Assembly: GCA_031401675.1 (NCBI GenBank)
Contig: JANNRR010000151.1
Coordinates: 1 to 51,505, forward strand
Source: JANNRR01 sp031401675
Lineage (GTDB): Bacteria > Pseudomonadota > Alphaproteobacteria > Rhodobacterales > Rhodobacteraceae
DNA: 51,505 nucleotides
Reading direction: 5' to 3'
Made by a program: the position numbers and the translations under genes. Below the pieces are notes generated by a model. That model did not search any database and had not been told where the DNA came from. It was given only the letters and a program-made list of their open reading frames with translations. Shown in pieces: positions 47,775-51,505 of the stretch; the stretch's first letter is position 1; each line of letters starts with the position of its first letter.

Positions 47775-48692
47775 ATGCCTGATGCTTTTGAAGCTGCCGG
47801 AAGGTTTTGGCGCGGCAATCTGCACACGCATTCCACGCGGTCGGACGGCGTTGTCGAGCCGGAGGAGGTATGCCGCCGATACCGGGCGCAGGGCTATGAC
47901 TTTGTGGCTTTGACCGACCACTTCGTCGGCCTCTATGGCTATCCGATTGTCGATACGGTGCCGTTCCGGGCAGCGGGCTTCACGACCATCCTGGGGGCCG
48001 AACTGCATTCCGGGCCGATGGCCAACGGCGAGTTGTGGCATATTCTGGCGGTGGGGTTGCCGCCGGATTTCACACCACCGGACACGCCGCATTTCGGGGT
48101 GATCGCCGGCATGGAGTCGGGGGCCGATCTGGCGGCGCGGGCGGTGGCTGCCGGGGCCTTCGTGGCGGTGGCGCATCCGCAATGGTCCGGGTTGACGCTG
48201 GCCGATGCGCGCGGCATCGCCGCCGCGCATGCAGTCGAGATTTACAATCATGGTTGCTGGGCCGGATGCGACCGGGCCGACGGGTTTTCGATTGCCGATC
48301 TGTTGTTGAGCGAGGGGCGGCGGTTAAGTCTGATTGCGACGGATGACGCGCATTTTCACGAGCCGGATCATTTTGGCGGCTGGGTGATGGTCAAGGCAGG
48401 GGAAAACACGCCCGAGGCCTTGCTGGCGGCGCTGAAGGCGGGGCTGTTCTATTCGTCACAAGGGCCGGAAATCAAGAGCGTTCGGATCACCGGGACCGCA
48501 GTGGCGGTGGAATGCTCGGCTGCGGTTTCGGTCATTGTGCAGGGGCGCGGCACCGGGGCCAAGGCAGTGCACGGCCAGTCGATGACACGCGCCGAGGTGC
48601 CGCTGGCGCGGCTCGGTGCATCGGATTGGCTGCGGGTAACGGTGGTGGATGCCGCCGGAAAGCGGGCGTGGAGCAATCCGTACTGGCTGTGA
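47775..48692 (+). CDS. PHP-domain phosphoesterase
   Basis: Starting at the ATG at 47775, the 305-residue product is a polymerase-and-histidinol-phosphatase (PHP) fold metalloenzyme. Metal motifs are NLHTHSTRSDGVVEPEE (H17, H19, D24), FVALTDHFVG, ILGAELHSG, AVAHPQWSG and LIATDDAHFH. A C-terminal beta-rich region of about 70 residues follows. PHP proteins hydrolyse phosphoesters; one branch acts on cyclic phosphodiesters from C-P lyase pathways in organisms without PhnP. Position after phnM and absence of phnP make that job plausible here (inference). Its last 26 bases reappear beyond the RTX gene. Confidence 0.82.
   Translation: MPDAFEAAGRFWRGNLHTHSTRSDGVVEPEEVCRRYRAQGYDFVALTDHFVGLYGYPIVDTVPFRAAGFTTILGAELHSGPMANGELWHILAVGLPPDFTPPDTPHFGVIAGMESGADLAARAVAAGAFVAVAHPQWSGLTLADARGIAAAHAVEIYNHGCWAGCDRADGFSIADLLLSEGRRLSLIATDDAHFHEPDHFGGWVMVKAGENTPEALLAALKAGLFYSSQGPEIKSVRITGTAVAVECSAAVSVIVQGRGTGAKAVHGQSMTRAEVPLARLGASDWLRVTVVDAAGKRAWSNPYWL
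48665..48690 (+). repeat. 26-bp direct repeat, left copy (end of PHP gene)
   Basis: The last codons of the PHP gene, including AGCAATCCGTACTGGC, match 50525-50550 at 24 of 26 positions. The two copies bracket the RTX gene. The left copy is the functional gene end (SNPYWL then stop). Confidence 0.7.
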
Positions 48693-48833
48693 CCGCGCGG
48701 GGCGCGGATTGTTGCCAACGCGGCCTGCGCCTGCCGATATCTGACCAGCGGGGGGTAGACTTGGGTTGATCCTGTGGCGCCATGCGCACGCATTGAGTGC
48801 AGTTATGGCACACAGAGTCATTGGGGTGCAGGC

Positions 48834-50489
48834 ATGGGCAACGAGTTTCGCGTCAATCTTCATTCCGACAATTTTCAGTTGAATCCGGATGTGGCGCATT
48901 TTTCCGACGGTGGTTTCCTGGTGGTGTGGAACAGCTATTTCAACCAGTACGACGGCACGCCATCCGCCACTTATGTCGCCTCGCAGCGCTATGACGCGAA
49001 CGGGCGGCCGGTGGGATCGGAACAGGTGGTCTTTGTGCAGGCACACACATCGTCTTATGATCCCAGCGTCACCGTGCTGTCAGATGGCGGCTATGTGGTG
49101 CTGTGGGAATATGACGACTACGACGACATCCTGACGCTGAAAAAGCATGTCTTTGCGCAGGTTCACAATGCCGATGGGTCAGTGCGGACGGCCGCGTTTC
49201 AGGTGGACACGGTGGCTTCGTTTGATGCCATATTGCCCGAGGCTTTTGCCACCGCCAATGGCGGCTTTCGCGTGACATTTGGCGCGGACCGGGCGGGCGC
49301 GCTGTCTGATCAGATTTATAGCAGGCTGTACGACGGGATGGGCACGGCGCTGGGGCCGGATACGCTGCTGAACACCATTGTTGGAAAGTTCGATCAGATC
49401 TACGCTCGGTCGGCGCACCTGGCTGACGGGCGGACGATTACCGTGTGGAACAGCCAGGCCTCGTTGCCCGTAGGCCTGGAGACGGACAGCAACGAGGTGC
49501 GGGGCACGATCTTTTCGGCGACCGGTCAGGTGGTGAAGGGGGATTTTTCGCTGTGCCGGAATATCGGCACGGTGGGCAGTGACAAGGGCACCGGGTACGA
49601 TGTGGCGGCTTTGGCCGATGGCGGGTTCGTGGTCAGCCGCCGGGCGTTCGGGTCCGACGTCGGCACCAATTTCCTGAACTCTGTGGTGATCGAGAGTTTC
49701 GACGCCAACGGGCGGGCGACGGTGGGGCCATTTCTCGCCTTTTCCAGCGATGAAGTGATCTATCTGACGCGGGTCATCCAGCTGGACAGCGGCGAGATCG
49801 TGGTGGTCTGGGAGCAGCAGCCCGACCAGCAGGGCAAGTTCGGCGAGGATGTGGTGGGGCGGGTGTTTGCCGCCGACGGAACGGCGCTGACCAATGCCTT
49901 TCTGATCGGCAAGGACCGCTTCAATTTCGACTCGCAGACCGATCCCGAGATTGTGGCGCTGGCGGGGGGCGGGTTTGTGGTGACCTATATCTCTGACTCG
50001 GTCGATCCGGATGGCGAAGGGATTGCGGGGCGGATTTTCGGGCGGGGCACATCCGGGGCGGATGTGCTGTCGGTGGATCAAAGCGGCACGATGGCAGGGC
50101 TTGGGGGCAGGGATGCGCTGACAGGCAACGGGCGCAGCAACAGTCTGGCGGGTGGGGCAGGGTCGGATACGCTGACCGGCGGCGGCGGGGCGGACCGGTT
50201 TGTGTTTGACGGGTCGGCCGGGCCGGACCGGATTACGGATTTTTCCGGGGTGGATCAGGTCGTGTTGCAAGCGTCGGGGTTTGCCGGGCTGGCTTTGGGG
50301 CGATTGCCGGCGGTGGCCTTCAGGGTGATCGGGGCCGGAGCGATCGATGGCAATGACCGCATCCTGTATAATCCGGTGACCGGCCTGCTGAGTTACGACA
50401 GCAATGGCAATGCCGCTGGAGGCCGCGTGGCCTTTGCGCAAGTGACGGTGGGCACAGTGCTGGATGCCGGCGATTTTCTGGTGATCTGA
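48834..50489 (+). CDS. Secreted RTX-type protein with seven ~59-residue repeats
   Basis: Starting at MGNEFRV (ATG 48834) the product has 551 residues. Residues 1-400 contain seven regular repeats: a DGGF-hydrophobic-W motif at about 25, 84, 142, 199, 262, 319 and 378 (for example SDGGFLVVWNS, SDGGYVVLWEY, DSGEIVVVWEQ), each followed some 25 residues later by a DANGRPVG-like loop. Seven equal units suggest a beta-propeller. Residues 420-460 carry two or three RTX calcium repeats (GGRDALTGN, GGAGSDTLTGG, then GADRFVF). The C-terminus has the usual type I secretion features. There is no N-terminal signal. Likely exported by an ABC exporter encoded elsewhere; ligand unknown. The 141-bp upstream gap presumably holds its promoter. 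Confidence 0.8.
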   Translation: MGNEFRVNLHSDNFQLNPDVAHFSDGGFLVVWNSYFNQYDGTPSATYVASQRYDANGRPVGSEQVVFVQAHTSSYDPSVTVLSDGGYVVLWEYDDYDDILTLKKHVFAQVHNADGSVRTAAFQVDTVASFDAILPEAFATANGGFRVTFGADRAGALSDQIYSRLYDGMGTALGPDTLLNTIVGKFDQIYARSAHLADGRTITVWNSQASLPVGLETDSNEVRGTIFSATGQVVKGDFSLCRNIGTVGSDKGTGYDVAALADGGFVVSRRAFGSDVGTNFLNSVVIESFDANGRATVGPFLAFSSDEVIYLTRVIQLDSGEIVVVWEQQPDQQGKFGEDVVGRVFAADGTALTNAFLIGKDRFNFDSQTDPEIVALAGGGFVVTYISDSVDPDGEGIAGRIFGRGTSGADVLSVDQSGTMAGLGGRDALTGNGRSNSLAGGAGSDTLTGGGGADRFVFDGSAGPDRITDFSGVDQVVLQASGFAGLALGRLPAVAFRVIGAGAIDGNDRILYNPVTGLLSYDSNGNAAGGRVAFAQVTVGTVLDAGDFLVI

Positions 50490-50745
50490 GCCTGCGACCG
50501 GCGGCGAGCGGGGTCAGGAGGCAAGGGCGTGAAGCAATCCGTACTGGCAGTAGGGCGGTCTTTGACGGGCAGACCGGTCACGGAATTGCGGTGCCGGTCG
50601 GTGGCGGGTTCGTCGTCATCTGCCGATCGACGCTGACCGGCCCCGCGCGCCGGAGTGTGGTGGGCGGATTCCCGGGCGCGGCAGGGCTGGTGATGATATC
50701 GCGCGCTGGCCAAGCAGACCGGTACAAACCCAGACCGGACAGGCA
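50490..50745. repeat. Gap with 26-bp direct repeat (right copy at 50525-50550)
   Basis: At 50525-50550 the end of the PHP gene is repeated with two differences; in the matching frame the Trp codon has become TGA and the stop is now TAG, so it is a non-coding remnant. The other 200 bp contain several GACCGG-type words but no gene that I can support. Confidence 0.6.
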
Positions 50746-51399
50746 TCATGATTTGCCTTCCAGCCCGTCGGCGGCGGCTGCCGATGCGCCGGGGATGCGC
50801 ATCTCGAACACCTCGGTGACGGAGGAATAGTCGTGGTATGCTAGGCGGGCGAGCGGGCGGATTTCAGGGATGTCGAGTTTGCCTTCGGGGGTCAGGACCG
50901 CATCATTCACATGGATGCGCATGACCTGACCATAGACCACCTCGACCCAGCCATGCGCGGAATTGCCGGGCAGGCGGTGGGTGGAGAGATGCCTGCATTC
51001 GAAATGCGCCGGGCTTTCGGCCACGCGGGGGCCGGGGGCATCGATGCAGGGAATTGGCGTGACGCCGGCATGGGCGAATTCGTCGGTGCCGTCGGGCCAT
51101 TCCATCGCCGGGATGTTCACCGCCTCACGCAGGGCATTGGTCGCCATGTTCCACACGAACCAGCCGGTTTGTTCGGCATTGACCACGGTATGTTTGCGCC
51201 GCCCGTCGGAATGCTGGTTGGCGGCGAACATTACCATCGGCGGGTCGAACGTCAGGTTTTGCCATTGCGAATAGGGGGCGAGGTTGGCAGTGCCCTTGGT
51301 GCTGATGGTGGAGAGCCAGCCGATGGGGCGCGGCACGGTACAGGATTTGAAGGGGGAGAAGGGGAGCGGGCAGGGCTCAAAGCCGGGGGCATAGTGCAT
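50746..51399 (-). CDS. Flavin reductase family protein (FMN-binding split barrel)
   Basis: This 217-residue protein has the split-barrel flavin reductase fold: SPFKSCTVPRPIGWLSTIST, then the flavin-contact ANLAPYSQWQNLTFDPPMVM, then GWFVWNMATNALREAVNI and HFECRHLSTH. It is longer than the HpaC-type protein at 29081 and belongs to another branch (often annotated flavin reductase or conserved protein of the DIM6/NTAB group). It is convergent with the RTX gene. The start at 51399 (MHYAPGFE) is the only good ATG. Partner enzyme unknown. Confidence 0.82.
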   Translation of the reverse strand: MHYAPGFEPCPLPFSPFKSCTVPRPIGWLSTISTKGTANLAPYSQWQNLTFDPPMVMFAANQHSDGRRKHTVVNAEQTGWFVWNMATNALREAVNIPAMEWPDGTDEFAHAGVTPIPCIDAPGPRVAESPAHFECRHLSTHRLPGNSAHGWVEVVYGQVMRIHVNDAVLTPEGKLDIPEIRPLARLAYHDYSSVTEVFEMRIPGASAAAADGLEGKS

Positions 51400-51505
51400 G
51401 CCAAGGCTCTTGTGATTGGGGCAAAGGCGGGGGTTTTAAACCCCCCCCCCCCCCGGGGGTATATTTGGAAAAAAAAAAACCGAAAAAAAAAGGCAACATG
51501 GGGGG
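51400..51505. other. Low-complexity window end with partial GGGGATATTT motif
   Basis: After the flavin reductase start come C14 (51441-51454), then GGGGGTATATTTGG, then long A runs and G5. The GGTATATTTGGAA part resembles the GGGGATATTT motif elsewhere in the window with homopolymer errors around it. Probably an assembly break in a multi-copy motif. Confidence 0.5.

Overview
The window is about 51.5 kb of high-GC DNA with the gene content and style of a Rhodobacterales alphaproteobacterium (Paracoccus/Roseobacter type). The evidence is strong GC bias at third codon positions, many ATGA/GTGA/TGATG stop-start overlaps, an interspersed GGGGATATTT intergenic motif that I recall as common in this group, and a C-P lyase cluster of the rhodobacterial kind (phnC-D-E1-E2, a hexapeptide transferase, phnF divergent from phnG-N, and a DUF1045 protein). 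Both ends of the window run into long homopolymers and low-complexity sequence, so this is probably one draft or metagenomic contig. No tRNA, rRNA, transposase or CRISPR array was seen.

Region 1 (114-7859) is an amino-sugar salvage block: a sugar ABC substrate-binding protein and murQ on the minus strand, diverging from a BadF-type GlcNAc kinase, a GntR/UTRA regulator, a SIS-type glucosamine-6-phosphate deaminase and nagA. Together they take MurNAc-6-P and GlcNAc to fructose-6-P without a PTS. A separate FAD amine oxidase (6480-7859) follows.

Region 2 (8338-24539) is the most unusual part. Eleven minus-strand genes, mostly translationally coupled, form a probable operon. In transcription order they are a class III aminotransferase, two CrtI-type FAD oxidoreductases, a GcvT-like aminomethyltransferase, two Rieske oxygenases, a spermidine/putrescine-type ABC importer (binding protein, ATPase, two permeases), a cupin resembling DMSP lyases and a YtcJ-type amidohydrolase. 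A divergent BetI-like TetR regulator sits at the head, with a palindrome in the shared promoter region. The content suggests uptake and stepwise demethylation/deamination of an N-methylated (or sulfonium) osmolyte-like compound; the substrate is unknown.

Region 3 (24609-29584) holds ynjF divergent from ynjBCD, with three 26-bp hairpin repeats between them, and a small flavin reductase.

Region 4 (29802-48692) is a complete phosphonate uptake and C-P lyase locus (phnCDE1E2, hexapeptide transferase, phnM paralogue, phnF, phnGHIJKLN, DUF1045, phnM, PHP phosphoesterase). It is interrupted by a DUF1800/DUF1501 pair plus a structured repeat. No phnP is present. A previously unlisted 47-aa membrane-like ORF lies antisense between phnI and phnJ.

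Region 5 (48834-51399) holds a secreted RTX protein with a sevenfold repeat, bracketed by a 26-bp direct repeat, and a second flavin reductase.

Three copies of a roughly 230-bp structured repeat (8069, 14165 and 34690) lie between genes. Their hairpins are maintained by compensatory base changes, which makes them the best candidate for an undescribed element here.
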